From NCBI GenBank assembly GCA_007693395.1, contig REDS01000091.1:1-46399 (forward strand): a stretch of 46,399 nt of DNA. The letters run 5' to 3'. Shown piece by piece: positions 8,669 to 17,243 of the stretch; positions within the stretch are counted from its first letter, which is position 1; each line of letters begins with the position of its first letter. The translations under genes were made by a program, and so were the position numbers. The stretch comes from Balneolaceae bacterium. GTDB taxonomy: Bacteria; Bacteroidota; Rhodothermia; Balneolales; Balneolaceae. The notes under the pieces are model-generated. The model saw only the letters and a program-made list of their open reading frames with translations, had not been told where the DNA came from and did not search any database.

Positions 8669-9481
8669 ATGCTAAAAAAAATAGCTCTTTTATACGTTTT
8701 AGGATTTTGCATATTTTTTGGATGTACTTCTACTGAAGATGAAACTCCTTGGCAGCTGGTGTGGAATGATGAGTTCGATTCCGAAGAGCTTGATCTGAAT
8801 AAGTGGACATTTCAATATGGAACAGGGGAGGAACAAGGTTTAAGCGGATGGGGCAATTATGAGCTTCAGTACTACACCGATCGTGAGGAAAATATTTTTA
8901 TAAAAGATGGCAAACTGTACATTGTTGCACTTGAAGAGGCTTACAGCGGGGAAGATTTCACTTCGGCAAGAATCAAGACAAGAAACAAGGGTGACTGGAA
9001 GTTCGGCCGGATAGAAGCAAGAGCCAAACTTCCGCAGGGACAGGGTATCTGGCCTGCAATATGGATGCTACCAACCGACGAAGTTCACGGAGGATGGCCA
9101 AAAAGCGGTGAAATAGACATTATGGAACAAGTTGGCCACGAACCTGAAACCATTCACGGTACTGTACATTATGGAGAAGATTGGCCTCAAAACCAGGAGA
9201 ACGGTGCTTCGTTTACCTTAAGCAAGGGAATCTTTTCAGATGATTTCCACATCTTTGCCATTGAATGGGAGGAGGACGAAATCCGCTGGTATGTTAACGA
9301 TATTCATTTTCATACAGTAACCCCGGCCGACCTCGAGCCATTTAATTATCCGTTTAATGAGCGGTTTCATCTGATTCTAAACCTTGCAGTGGGAGGCAAC
9401 TGGCCCGGCGATCCGGATGAAACAACTGAATTCCCTCAATCACTTATAATAGATTATGTAAGAGTATATCAGATTAAATAG
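8669..9481 (+). CDS. GH16 family lipoprotein, probable endo-beta-1,3-glucanase (laminarinase-like)
   Basis: A 270-residue secreted lipoprotein with hydrophobic signal and lipobox cysteine C19 (IFFGC), then a single GH16 beta-jellyroll. The catalytic signature EIDIME is at 148-153, with Glu148 as nucleophile and Glu153 as acid/base by family rule. Flanking sequence (QGQGIWPAIWMLP, WGNYELQYYTDREEN, LILNLAVGGNWPG) is that of the laminarinase-type subgroup, which cleaves beta-1,3 or mixed-linkage glucans. It begins 24 bases after the dioxygenase stop, so they may be co-transcribed. It is a close paralogue of the next gene and has no attached carbohydrate-binding module. Lipidation would hold it at the outer membrane. 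Confidence 0.92.
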   Translation: MLKKIALLYVLGFCIFFGCTSTEDETPWQLVWNDEFDSEELDLNKWTFQYGTGEEQGLSGWGNYELQYYTDREENIFIKDGKLYIVALEEAYSGEDFTSARIKTRNKGDWKFGRIEARAKLPQGQGIWPAIWMLPTDEVHGGWPKSGEIDIMEQVGHEPETIHGTVHYGEDWPQNQENGASFTLSKGIFSDDFHIFAIEWEEDEIRWYVNDIHFHTVTPADLEPFNYPFNERFHLILNLAVGGNWPGDPDETTEFPQSLIIDYVRVYQIK

Positions 9482-9595
9482 CAATATCGCGAGGCTTCAC
9501 ATATAGTAAAAAGCCAATGGCCCGGGTAATTGATACCAAAAATCCCGGTTATTTTAGCTGCAAAGATGATTGGGGTTGCAATATACACTACATGA

Positions 9596-9685
9596 GGAAC
9601 CGGTGGTTCGGTTAAGCCGGTATATCTGCACAAAACACTAAATAGTTATATTATCTATGATTATGGGCACAAAGAACAAAATTAA
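9596..9685 (+). pseudogene. Remnant of the 3' end of tryptophan 2,3-dioxygenase
   Basis: Between the two GH16 genes lies a stretch whose translation begins GTGGSVKPVYLHKTLN and aligns with the dioxygenase C-terminal GTGGSDGSAYLHKTLN (12 of 16 identical). DNA similarity continues (TATATT, TTATGGGCA, AAGAACA) with small indels that shift the frame, ending at TAA 9683-9685. An in-frame TGA (9593-9595) precedes it and there is no start. It matches the position of the functional copy relative to the upstream GH16 gene, so it marks a tandem duplication of TDO-3'-end plus GH16. Upstream, 9482-9594 shows nothing I can assign. Confidence 0.85.
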
Positions 9686-9697
9686 AAATTACTTTTT

Positions 9698-10567
9698 ATG
9701 ATCTATCCTAAAAGCTACCTCTCTCTTTTAATCGTACTTTTACTGTTCACTTTTTCCTGTGATGGAACTTCTTCTGTTGATGAAAACAGCATAAATGAAG
9801 GTGACGATACCATTCCAACTACGCGTGAGTGGCAGCTGGTTTGGGCTGACGAATTTGATGGTGATATTTTAGATCCGGAAAAGTGGTCGTATCAATTTGG
9901 TACCGGACGAGAACAGGGCTTAACCGGGTGGGGAAACAATGAGCTTCAATACTATACCGATCGGGAAGAGAATGTTAGGGTTGAAGATGGAAAGCTCATT
10001 ATTACTGCTAAGGAGGAGTACTACGAAGGCAGGATGCATACTTCTGCCCGGATACGCACTGTAAACAAGGGAGACTGGATGTTTGGGCGAATTGAAGTAC
10101 GCGCAAAACTTCCACAGGGACAGGGTATCTGGCCCGCTATCTGGATGCTTCCTTCAGGAGATAATAAATTATGGCCCCGCGATGGTGAGATCGATATCAT
10201 GGAATTGGTAGGGCATAAACCGGAAGAGGTACATGGCACCGTCCATTTTGGAACCAATGATCCATATAACCATCAATTCGAAGGAACTGGTTACACATTG
10301 AGTGAAGGAACATTTGCAGATGATTTTAACATCTTTTCAATTGAGTGGAAGTCGGATGAGATCAAGTTTTTTGTAAATGATAATCATTACTACACAGTTA
10401 ACCCCGCTACAACAAGCCAGCATGGAATACAATATCCGTTTAACAATCCTTTTCACCTCATTTTGAATGTGGCTGTTGGTGGAAACTGGCCCGGTTCACC
10501 CGATTACACAACCGAATTTCCACAGTCGATGGTGGTGGATTACATACGGGTCTATCAGTACCTCTGA
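9698..10567 (+). CDS. GH16 family lipoprotein, tandem paralogue
   Basis: A 289-residue lipoprotein with signal segment and lipobox cysteine C21 (FTFSC), a ~20-residue acidic/serine linker, then a GH16 domain. The catalytic motif EIDIME is at 164-169. It shares long identical blocks with the preceding gene (RAKLPQGQGIWPAIWMLP, ELQYYTDREEN, VGGNWPG), so they arose by duplication. Differences cluster in the loop after IWMLP (SGDNKLWPRDG against TDEVHGGWPKSG) and in the region before the final strands, both lining the substrate cleft in this family, so specificity may have diverged. Its stop codon directly abuts the stop of the convergent peptidase C26 gene. Confidence 0.92.
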   Translation: MIYPKSYLSLLIVLLLFTFSCDGTSSVDENSINEGDDTIPTTREWQLVWADEFDGDILDPEKWSYQFGTGREQGLTGWGNNELQYYTDREENVRVEDGKLIITAKEEYYEGRMHTSARIRTVNKGDWMFGRIEVRAKLPQGQGIWPAIWMLPSGDNKLWPRDGEIDIMELVGHKPEEVHGTVHFGTNDPYNHQFEGTGYTLSEGTFADDFNIFSIEWKSDEIKFFVNDNHYYTVNPATTSQHGIQYPFNNPFHLILNVAVGGNWPGSPDYTTEFPQSMVVDYIRVYQYL

Positions 10568-11359
10568 TTACCGCTCTCGGATAACCTTTCTGGCCGTTTT
10601 AATCAACTCTTTAAACAGATTCCGCTGCCGGGATATCTGTATCAGATATTCCGGATGCCACTGAACTCCGATCACAAAATCGTAACCGGTGTGTTCAATC
10701 CCCTGGATAATTTCTGTATGTAACTCTCTGGCCATAGGCTTAATGCCTTCACCCGGGTTGTTGATGGCTTGATTGTGCAACGCGTTTACATTGCAAATGC
10801 TTGTCTCTAAAATCCTCTCCAGACAGGAGCCCTTTTCAAGAGTAATCCTTTTCTTTGGAAATATGGTAGCTACCTGCGGTTCTTCAGTATAATAACCGCT
10901 TATGTCCTGGTGCAGATTTCCGTTGAAATGCACGTTCATCAGCTGCATGCCTCTGCATATTCCCAGAACAGGTTTACCCGATTCAATCGCTTTTTCGAGC
11001 AGAGACAACTCAAGCTTATCACGTGCCAAATCCATTGGAGCACTCTTAGTAGCCCTAAAATATCTTGCAATCCAATAAACCGGAAAAAAGAGAATCGATA
11101 ACAACCACTCAAAAACCGTTCGTTTGTCTTTTTTTAAAATAGCCTTTTTCAGCCTTTCCTGGCCATATTTTTCAGGTTCAACATCAGCTCCTCCTCCTAA
11201 AATCAGTCCATCCAGATGATCTGTTTTTGCATTGTTTCCGGGAGTTATTCGTACCGGTTTTCCACCAGCCAGGCGTACCGATAATGCTGTAAAAAACCAG
11301 GCAGCCCCACCCCCTTCGTCCGGACCCGTTACACCGATGATTGGCTTTCGTTTACCCAT
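10568..11359 (-). CDS. Class I glutamine amidotransferase-like / peptidase C26 hydrolase
   Basis: A 263-residue protein of the gamma-glutamyl hydrolase/PuuD group. The triad is visible: Cys135 in the nucleophile elbow GICRGMQ, His235 and Glu237 in VQWHPEY; GLILGGGADVEP is the oxyanion-side motif. Such enzymes hydrolyse gamma-glutamyl amides or supply ammonia to a partner ligase. It is translationally coupled to the amidoligase, overlapping by eight bases (ATGGGTAA), so the two probably act on the same compound. Residues 82-101 (FEWLLSILFFPVYWIARYF) form a hydrophobic insertion between the GGGAD strand and the RDKLE helix; PuuD-type proteins are normally soluble, so this may be a membrane or partner contact. 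Substrate unknown. Confidence 0.88.
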   Translation of the reverse strand: MGKRKPIIGVTGPDEGGGAAWFFTALSVRLAGGKPVRITPGNNAKTDHLDGLILGGGADVEPEKYGQERLKKAILKKDKRTVFEWLLSILFFPVYWIARYFRATKSAPMDLARDKLELSLLEKAIESGKPVLGICRGMQLMNVHFNGNLHQDISGYYTEEPQVATIFPKKRITLEKGSCLERILETSICNVNALHNQAINNPGEGIKPMARELHTEIIQGIEHTGYDFVIGVQWHPEYLIQISRQRNLFKELIKTARKVIRER

Positions 11360-12359
11360 GGTTTATCACCCATCTTTCCATCAGTCCCACCCATTTTGTC
11401 TCAAAGCCAAAGATAGATTGAGATTCAAGTTCTCTGTATTTGGTGCTTAATTCGTTCAGTGAGGTTTCGTCATCTGCAAGTTTCTCAACCAAAGCCCATC
11501 GATTCCACTCGCTTGCAAGCCACCAGTTTTCATCATCCAGCGAGCAATTTGGCAGCCTGTAATGCCACGTGGGGCGAGCGGATGTCAGGGTTTCATCAAG
11601 CATCTTGTCGGTGTACTCTTCATCGAGATGCATAAAGAGGGGCAACAGATCAAGAGGACGATTTCGGGAGTTGCCAAAAGCGAAATAATCCTTTATAAAT
11701 TGTCTTAAGTCAGGCTGATACTCTTCGTTGAGAATCAGCTTTACGTACTCCTTTTCATACTCATTGATGTATGGTGTAAGACGCCTGCTAATATCGATCG
11801 ATGCATCTTTTCGTATCCATGCATCGAGCAGCATATAGGCTCTCAAGTGACTCAACAGACTTTGAACCTTTTTACTACTGATTTCCGGGTTGATGTGAAG
11901 GCCAAATGCATAGAAGAACGAACTTCTTGTGCCCTGTGCTTTTTTCTCCCGAAGCTGATGAATTAGTTTTTCAAGATGGTGCATTCCGGAAAGCGGCACC
12001 GGAGGTGTAACAATTTCAAATGGCACCACCGATGATGCCATCTCCATTAATGATTTTTCGAATGACTTTTTATCATCAAATGTTTCAATATCAAGCCCGA
12101 CTTTTCTTAAAATTGTTTCATACTTTTTGTCCCTCAGAAGCTGTGCATCCAATTCAACACCGAAATCTCCAAGTTCTGTCCCTTTGATGTTGTACTCATA
12201 AGATGAAATTTGCTCAATCTCACCGCCGTACAGATCTGTAATAATTGCCGCTGAATCATCAAGAGATAGGCCGGTAAATTCAAATTCATATCCTGCTCTG
12301 CGTTCCTCACCCGAACTATTGATTGTTGCAGGGGGCACTTTGAATGGTTCTTTACTCAA
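11352..12359 (-). CDS. Amidoligase (Amidoligase_2 family)
   Basis: A 335-residue protein with the motifs of the glutamine-synthetase-fold COOH-NH2 ligases: RAGYEFEF near the N-terminus, GVELDAQLL, FEIVTPPVPL, FGLHINPE, NSRNRPLDLLPLF and TWHYRLPNC. The conserved acidic and basic residues in these segments bind Mg-ATP in the family. Members form amide or peptide bonds using ATP and often sit next to a class I amidotransferase, as here. The gene follows the acylase by 41 bases and overlaps the amidotransferase by eight. I infer synthesis of a small amide metabolite or modification of a peptide; neither substrate is identifiable from sequence. Confidence 0.85.
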   Translation of the reverse strand: MSKEPFKVPPATINSSGEERRAGYEFEFTGLSLDDSAAIITDLYGGEIEQISSYEYNIKGTELGDFGVELDAQLLRDKKYETILRKVGLDIETFDDKKSFEKSLMEMASSVVPFEIVTPPVPLSGMHHLEKLIHQLREKKAQGTRSSFFYAFGLHINPEISSKKVQSLLSHLRAYMLLDAWIRKDASIDISRRLTPYINEYEKEYVKLILNEEYQPDLRQFIKDYFAFGNSRNRPLDLLPLFMHLDEEYTDKMLDETLTSARPTWHYRLPNCSLDDENWWLASEWNRWALVEKLADDETSLNELSTKYRELESQSIFGFETKWVGLMERWVINHG

Positions 12360-12400
12360 TGAACTTTATTTTATTTGTTTCATTCTCATATGCCAATTGC

Positions 12401-14833
12401 TTATTCAAATCGAATCACTAAAGGAAACTCATCTCCAATAACAGGCTTTTCTTTTAAAAATAACAGTTCATAGAGTTCTCCGGTTCTCCAGGTTTCCACA
12501 AATTCATCGTATGTTGCGGATAATGGATTACCTGATTGTCCGCCGGGATATACACCATACCCTCTCACTCCTTCCGGGTTGAGTTCTACAATCATTTTCC
12601 ATGATGGCCCATGACTCCCGAAAATTGCATTGATCGATTCCGGCCCACCTCCTGTAAAAAGATCCATAATGCCCATTCCCGGTATCTGTCCAATGTGGTT
12701 TAAGCTGGTATTATTTACATACCCCCAAAGCCAATCATCCGTTGATTCCCCATACATATTTTCCAAATGTGTAACCGCATTCTGGAAAGAGATAAAAATA
12801 AGATCATCCAGTGTTTCGGTTTCTTCTGTTAATACATTATTGAAAATCTGTGAATCAGGATCATTCATAATCAGTTCTACCGTAAGATCCCTCCAGGGGC
12901 GGCGCATCGGGATACCTGTATCATATTTGTTTTCCCATATTTCCCTGTTCAGTTCAATCCACCATCGACTGAAGATTGAAGGCTCAATTTTATCCCCATC
13001 ATTCATGTAATCCCATTCTACAAGCTGATCGAGGAGAACCCTTTTTTGTGCCTCGAGTTTTGAGCGTTCCGGCTCTATTCTTTCCAGTAAAACTGGCAGT
13101 AAATTGTAAGCATGGTAACTGAAATTATCCATCAGCATATGTTTGAAATCATCCGTAGTGATGTTATCCATCAACGCAAGCAGATCATTAATTCGGCGAC
13201 CACGTTCAAAAGGCGCAAAATCATCTCCTAAATAGTAGGGATAATCTTCATCTGCGGGGTACTGATTTGCCGCACTCAGAAATCCCCTTTCGGGATTCAA
13301 AGAAAAAGGATTGTGTTCATAAGGGATAAATTCGTTCCAGCTATAACGGGGATCTGAACCGTCTCCCACCGTTCTGCCCTGGAATTGCCATTTTACCGGA
13401 AACAGGCCGCCGGTTTGTATAGCTATGTTGCCGTGAATATCAGCAAAGTTCATATTCTGCGCAGGAGCCCTGTACGTTCTGAATGCCTCTCTGAAATCAT
13501 CGTAATTCTCGCTCCTGTTCAGTAAATAAAAGGTTCGCAGCTCGTTCGAAGGCTCGTGTGCAATCCATCGTAATGCCAAATCTTTTTGAATTACTTCATT
13601 TATGGATGTTTCATCCGCACTTTCATAAACCGGCCCGTGATGTGTAAAAATGATCGTATCAGAAACAGCTTCTCCGCTATTTGTATTGATCGTTTCAATT
13701 CGGGTTTCTGTTGGCAGCCATTCGCCGTTGTATAGATATTCTGCTTTTGCTTCATCCCGAAAAGTAATTTCAAGCCAATCCATTACATCAGCACCGGTAT
13801 TGGTAGAGCCCCAGGCAATATGCTCGTTAAATCCTACAATTACCGTTGGTGCGCCCTGCAGCGTAACTCCATAGACGTTATGATCGGGTGTGTTTAGCTG
13901 TACTTCATACCAGATAGCCGGAGCACTCATATTCAGGTGCATATCATTCGCAAGAATTGGAAAACCACCGGCCGTTTTCGATCCGTCTACTACCCAGTTG
14001 TTGCTGCCATTAAACGGATGTGGTTTCCAGGGTTCAATCTGATGTGTAAAACCGGGCTGAAACAGAGTATCCGGTCTTTCGGCCAAAATGGGTTCAAAAT
14101 TCCATTCGGTTCCGGGCGGAATGATAGGATCCATCAAGTCCGGACGTTTACTCAGGTATTGATTTACAAACTCTTCTCCCAGATAAGCGATAACGTTGCT
14201 GGTTTCAACGGCAGAATTTCTTCCGGCAAGCATTTGAGTCATATACTTCAGCAATAAAGCTGTATGAATCGGTTTCCACTGCTGCGGTTCTACATCCAGA
14301 ACTTTGTACTCTACCGGGTATTTCTCGTAGTTCAGTGTTGCGATATAGGCATTTACCCCTGCCGCATAAGCCTCAATAATACCATAAATGGTTTCATCCT
14401 TTTTTATCTCCTCCAGTGCTTTCTCAGCTCCATAAAGCATACCGAGTCGTCTCTGGTGACGATCGTATCCAATCAGGTCATCACCCAGCCATTCAGCTAA
14501 AAATCCACCTGCTGCCCGAATCTGAAGTTCCATCTGAAAAAGGCGATCGCGCGCAGTTACATACCCTTGAGCAAAGTAGAGGTCGTTTTCGTTCTCTGCA
14601 AAAATGTGTGGTACTCCCCTCTTATCAAAAAATACATCCACAGGTTGCTGCAGCCCTTCAACCTCGAGCAGAAGCTCTCCCCTTACTGTAACCTTCTCCG
14701 CATTTGCGAGGAATCCGGTTGCCGGGTGAAAAAACTGGCCGGCTGGTGGCAGCGGACCAACCGCGTTCGAATAGGTGAACCAAATTAGTGCACCGAAAAG
14801 AATGGATGCTAAGAGAGAGATTTTTTTTGCCAT
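12401..14833 (-). CDS. Penicillin acylase-type Ntn hydrolase
   Basis: An 810-residue precursor with an N-terminal hydrophobic segment (about 5-21) that serves as signal or anchor, putting the enzyme in the envelope. The fold is that of S45 penicillin/AHL acylases: alpha-chain motifs GVPHIFAENENDLYFAQGY and DRLFQMELQIRAAGG, a spacer peptide, then the autocleavage site NGSNNW, where Ser277 would become the N-terminal nucleophile of the beta chain. Downstream ANDMHL and GAPTVIVGFNEHIAWGSTN match the beta chain. Family members hydrolyse amides such as penicillins, acyl-homoserine lactones or N-acyl amino acids. As the first gene of the acylase-amidoligase-amidotransferase operon it may process that pathway's product. 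Substrate is inferred only by family. Confidence 0.92.
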   Translation of the reverse strand: MAKKISLLASILFGALIWFTYSNAVGPLPPAGQFFHPATGFLANAEKVTVRGELLLEVEGLQQPVDVFFDKRGVPHIFAENENDLYFAQGYVTARDRLFQMELQIRAAGGFLAEWLGDDLIGYDRHQRRLGMLYGAEKALEEIKKDETIYGIIEAYAAGVNAYIATLNYEKYPVEYKVLDVEPQQWKPIHTALLLKYMTQMLAGRNSAVETSNVIAYLGEEFVNQYLSKRPDLMDPIIPPGTEWNFEPILAERPDTLFQPGFTHQIEPWKPHPFNGSNNWVVDGSKTAGGFPILANDMHLNMSAPAIWYEVQLNTPDHNVYGVTLQGAPTVIVGFNEHIAWGSTNTGADVMDWLEITFRDEAKAEYLYNGEWLPTETRIETINTNSGEAVSDTIIFTHHGPVYESADETSINEVIQKDLALRWIAHEPSNELRTFYLLNRSENYDDFREAFRTYRAPAQNMNFADIHGNIAIQTGGLFPVKWQFQGRTVGDGSDPRYSWNEFIPYEHNPFSLNPERGFLSAANQYPADEDYPYYLGDDFAPFERGRRINDLLALMDNITTDDFKHMLMDNFSYHAYNLLPVLLERIEPERSKLEAQKRVLLDQLVEWDYMNDGDKIEPSIFSRWWIELNREIWENKYDTGIPMRRPWRDLTVELIMNDPDSQIFNNVLTEETETLDDLIFISFQNAVTHLENMYGESTDDWLWGYVNNTSLNHIGQIPGMGIMDLFTGGGPESINAIFGSHGPSWKMIVELNPEGVRGYGVYPGGQSGNPLSATYDEFVETWRTGELYELLFLKEKPVIGDEFPLVIRFE

Positions 14834-15039
14834 CAGGTAGAGGTTTTTGCTGTATTACCTGAATAGTAAACGTTTTGTGCCCAGCTATGCAACCTGATTA
14901 TAGGGGAAATAAGATCAATCTTTTGCAGTTCGCAACACCAGCTTGGGAAATTGAGCCTTCTGTATTCATACAAATTCCCTAGGAACGGAGACATCAGAGC
15001 TGCGTGAATTGAAGCTTGCTCACAGCGTTATGCATCTGC

Positions 15040-15810
15040 TCAAAACGAGATAATGATGCCGTTTTTCAATTCATAGGTAAGTTTTGGAATGTCTATAACT
15101 GGATCGGCATCGTTTGTAAGCACAAAACTGACGGAAAAAAGTACCCAGCGGCTCATACGAATATTGAGCTGATTTTCGAGCGTTACCCTTGGTTCAAAAA
15201 ATCGGGATGGCCTGGCCTGATAATACCCGATAACCGAAAGTGAGGTTTGATCGGAAAGGCTGCCGCGAAGTGAGATGTTGTTAGTACTTTTAATAAAATT
15301 GTTCTCAATTGCCTCTTCTCCTGAAAGCCGCCAGTTTTCATACTCATGCATTAGTGCAGAGCTGAACCTTCCGGTAATTGCATCACGTGATAAGAACGTG
15401 TATCGAATACCGGCACCTGCAAGTGCACGTCCTCTCAACCCAAGATTGTTGTTGTATTGGTGTTGCACAAAAAGTTCGGGCGAGAGTGTTCTTTCTCTCA
15501 AAAAAACCGCCCTCAGGTGTGCATAGCCACTGCTAACCAGAGATGCCCCATCTACATTTATAATTTCAAGGTTTGTTAAAAAAACATAGTTATGCAGATT
15601 GGAATAGTAAGCTGCATTGGCCTGATTGCCCAATTTAAAAATCCGGTCTCTGTACTTATTTACGGATAGGTCAAAACCAAGATCCCCGTGCCAGCCGATG
15701 GTATCTGCTACTGTTCGTATTCGTTCAACATTTAGCAACTGTGCATTCAAAGTTGAAAAACCGGCTATAAAAATAAGACAAAATAAAAGGGTACTTCTCA
15801 GTAATGCCAT
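15040..15810 (-). CDS. DUF481-like outer-membrane beta-barrel protein
   Basis: A 256-residue exported protein: the signal peptide ends near FSTLNAQ, then alternating beta-strand sequence with aromatic girdles (NYVFLTNLEIINV, LSPELFVQHQYNNN, AGAGIRYTFL, LSVIGYYQARPSRF) and a C-terminal strand ending in phenylalanine, as barrel-assembly signals do. The pattern R-x-x-AGAGIRY followed by a repeat of strands resembles DUF481 (YdiY-like) proteins, whose function is not established. The gene is separated from the acylase operon by 206 bases in which I see no gene or clear signal. It is 34 bases downstream of the erythromycin-esterase-like gene and may be co-transcribed with it. Confidence 0.7.
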   Translation of the reverse strand: MALLRSTLLFCLIFIAGFSTLNAQLLNVERIRTVADTIGWHGDLGFDLSVNKYRDRIFKLGNQANAAYYSNLHNYVFLTNLEIINVDGASLVSSGYAHLRAVFLRERTLSPELFVQHQYNNNLGLRGRALAGAGIRYTFLSRDAITGRFSSALMHEYENWRLSGEEAIENNFIKSTNNISLRGSLSDQTSLSVIGYYQARPSRFFEPRVTLENQLNIRMSRWVLFSVSFVLTNDADPVIDIPKLTYELKNGIIISF

Positions 15811-15844
15811 CCGAATGATTTATATATAAATGTATGCAATGTTA

Positions 15845-17137
15845 TTACTCAAGCGGTGAAAGAATACCTGTTGTATGGATGAAAATAAAGGCATCATACC
15901 GTTCTGGCATCAGTGAAGGAACATAATTTCCCTGATCGGCCGCCGGATTGTATGTAACACCTATTGCCCTGTGCGGAACAGGATTTTGAAGCTCAGTAAT
16001 AAGTTCCTCATCATCAAATATTAAAAAAAGCCGCTCAAGGCCTGTCTCCATGAGTAAATGCTCCCAGCTGCCGGTTTGGGCATTCGGGGTTTCCATAGTT
16101 TGCATAGCTCCTTCCCAGTTGCTCGCAGCAAGAACCTCGCCTGTGTAGGTTCCAAATCCAATCGCAAAGGTGTTCTCGCGGCCAAGTGCTTCCCGGCTGA
16201 GCTGGCCAATATTCAGAACACCCATTCTGCCCATATCTGTAGCCCTTGCATCGCCAATATGTGTATTATGCGCCCAGATGATTCCCCTGCTGTTATCGCC
16301 GTAATAACCAAGAAGACGCTCGGCAGTAAGAAAAAAATGCGAGGCCCTGTAGTTCCACGAAGCGGCTCCACCCTCCAGATTTGCCCGATAGTGAAGCTCT
16401 GCATTGACAGCCACTTTCGCACCATGCTCGGCCCTGAAAAACTCCCATGCATCAACTCCTTCCGCTTCACGCAATGATTGTACTGTTTGGAGTACTCCGG
16501 CAATGTCTTCTCCGCAATGCTGACCGGTTCGCGCTACCATCTGAATGTAGTTCCCAATGTCGGCGTGGCGTGTCATACAGGAGTAGGCACGTTCGGCGCG
16601 TCTTCCCATATCTGAATCAACTCTGCTTAACCAGCTCACCACATCCTGAATTGCCGCTTCGTGATCGTAAACATCAATGCCGTACAAACCCACTCTGTTG
16701 TCTATATCCAGGTTGGCATTGAATTCGTGTAACCACTCTACAAGTGCTTTAAATTCGAGGTTTTTCCACATCCACAATGGCCAGCGGGTCAGGGCATTCA
16801 TCGCATCATCTATGGTAGCAGGTGCACCCGGTTTATGCTTAACAAACTCATTGATACGCGCCATCGCAGCCCAGTCTCCCTCAACAGCAATGAAGTTATA
16901 CCCGCGCTCTTCAATTAAATGCTTACTCATAGCTGCACGTTTTGTGTAAAACTCAGAGGTTCCATGAGAGGCTTCTCCCATCAAAACCAGGCGCTCTGTG
17001 GTGATCGCATCCGTTAAAGCGGATAGCTCAGACCTGTCATTAAAAGGAACTGCATGTTGCAGAATCAGGTCGGGTGATTGCGAAAATAGTGCTGAGCCAA
17101 AAAGTGAGAATAGCAGAAGTAAACATAGTTTTTTCAT
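15845..17137 (-). CDS. Erythromycin esterase-like hydrolase, secreted
   Basis: A 430-residue protein with a cleavable signal peptide (ending about ALFSQS), followed by an Ere-family domain. The family motif GEASHGTSEFY is at 54-64, with Glu55 and His58 in the catalytic positions of EreA/EreB, followed by FIAVEGDWAAM. AHNTHIGDA and a later GSWEHLL segment fit the rest of the fold. Ere enzymes hydrolyse the macrolide lactone, but most homologues in environmental Bacteroidota have unknown substrates. Export is unlike the cytoplasmic resistance enzymes, so I would not call it a resistance gene. It precedes the DUF481-like gene by 34 bases on the same strand. Confidence 0.88.
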   Translation of the reverse strand: MKKLCLLLLFSLFGSALFSQSPDLILQHAVPFNDRSELSALTDAITTERLVLMGEASHGTSEFYTKRAAMSKHLIEERGYNFIAVEGDWAAMARINEFVKHKPGAPATIDDAMNALTRWPLWMWKNLEFKALVEWLHEFNANLDIDNRVGLYGIDVYDHEAAIQDVVSWLSRVDSDMGRRAERAYSCMTRHADIGNYIQMVARTGQHCGEDIAGVLQTVQSLREAEGVDAWEFFRAEHGAKVAVNAELHYRANLEGGAASWNYRASHFFLTAERLLGYYGDNSRGIIWAHNTHIGDARATDMGRMGVLNIGQLSREALGRENTFAIGFGTYTGEVLAASNWEGAMQTMETPNAQTGSWEHLLMETGLERLFLIFDDEELITELQNPVPHRAIGVTYNPAADQGNYVPSLMPERYDAFIFIHTTGILSPLE

Positions 17138-17243
17138 GGGCAGATGATTGGTTGGATTTCATCAAAAGATAAAAAAGCTACACCGTGCATTGAAATGAAA
17201 TCAAAAAAATGGGAAAGACAGAAGATCGGTATTCCTCGAAAAA

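Noticed and set aside
9518-9558. CCGGG/CCCGG hairpin between the GH16 genes as a terminator
   Set aside because: The stem is only 5 bp with a long loop and no following T-run.
15845-17137. Macrolide resistance gene
   Set aside because: The Ere domain is real, but export, chromosomal context and no mobile element nearby do not support calling it a resistance determinant.
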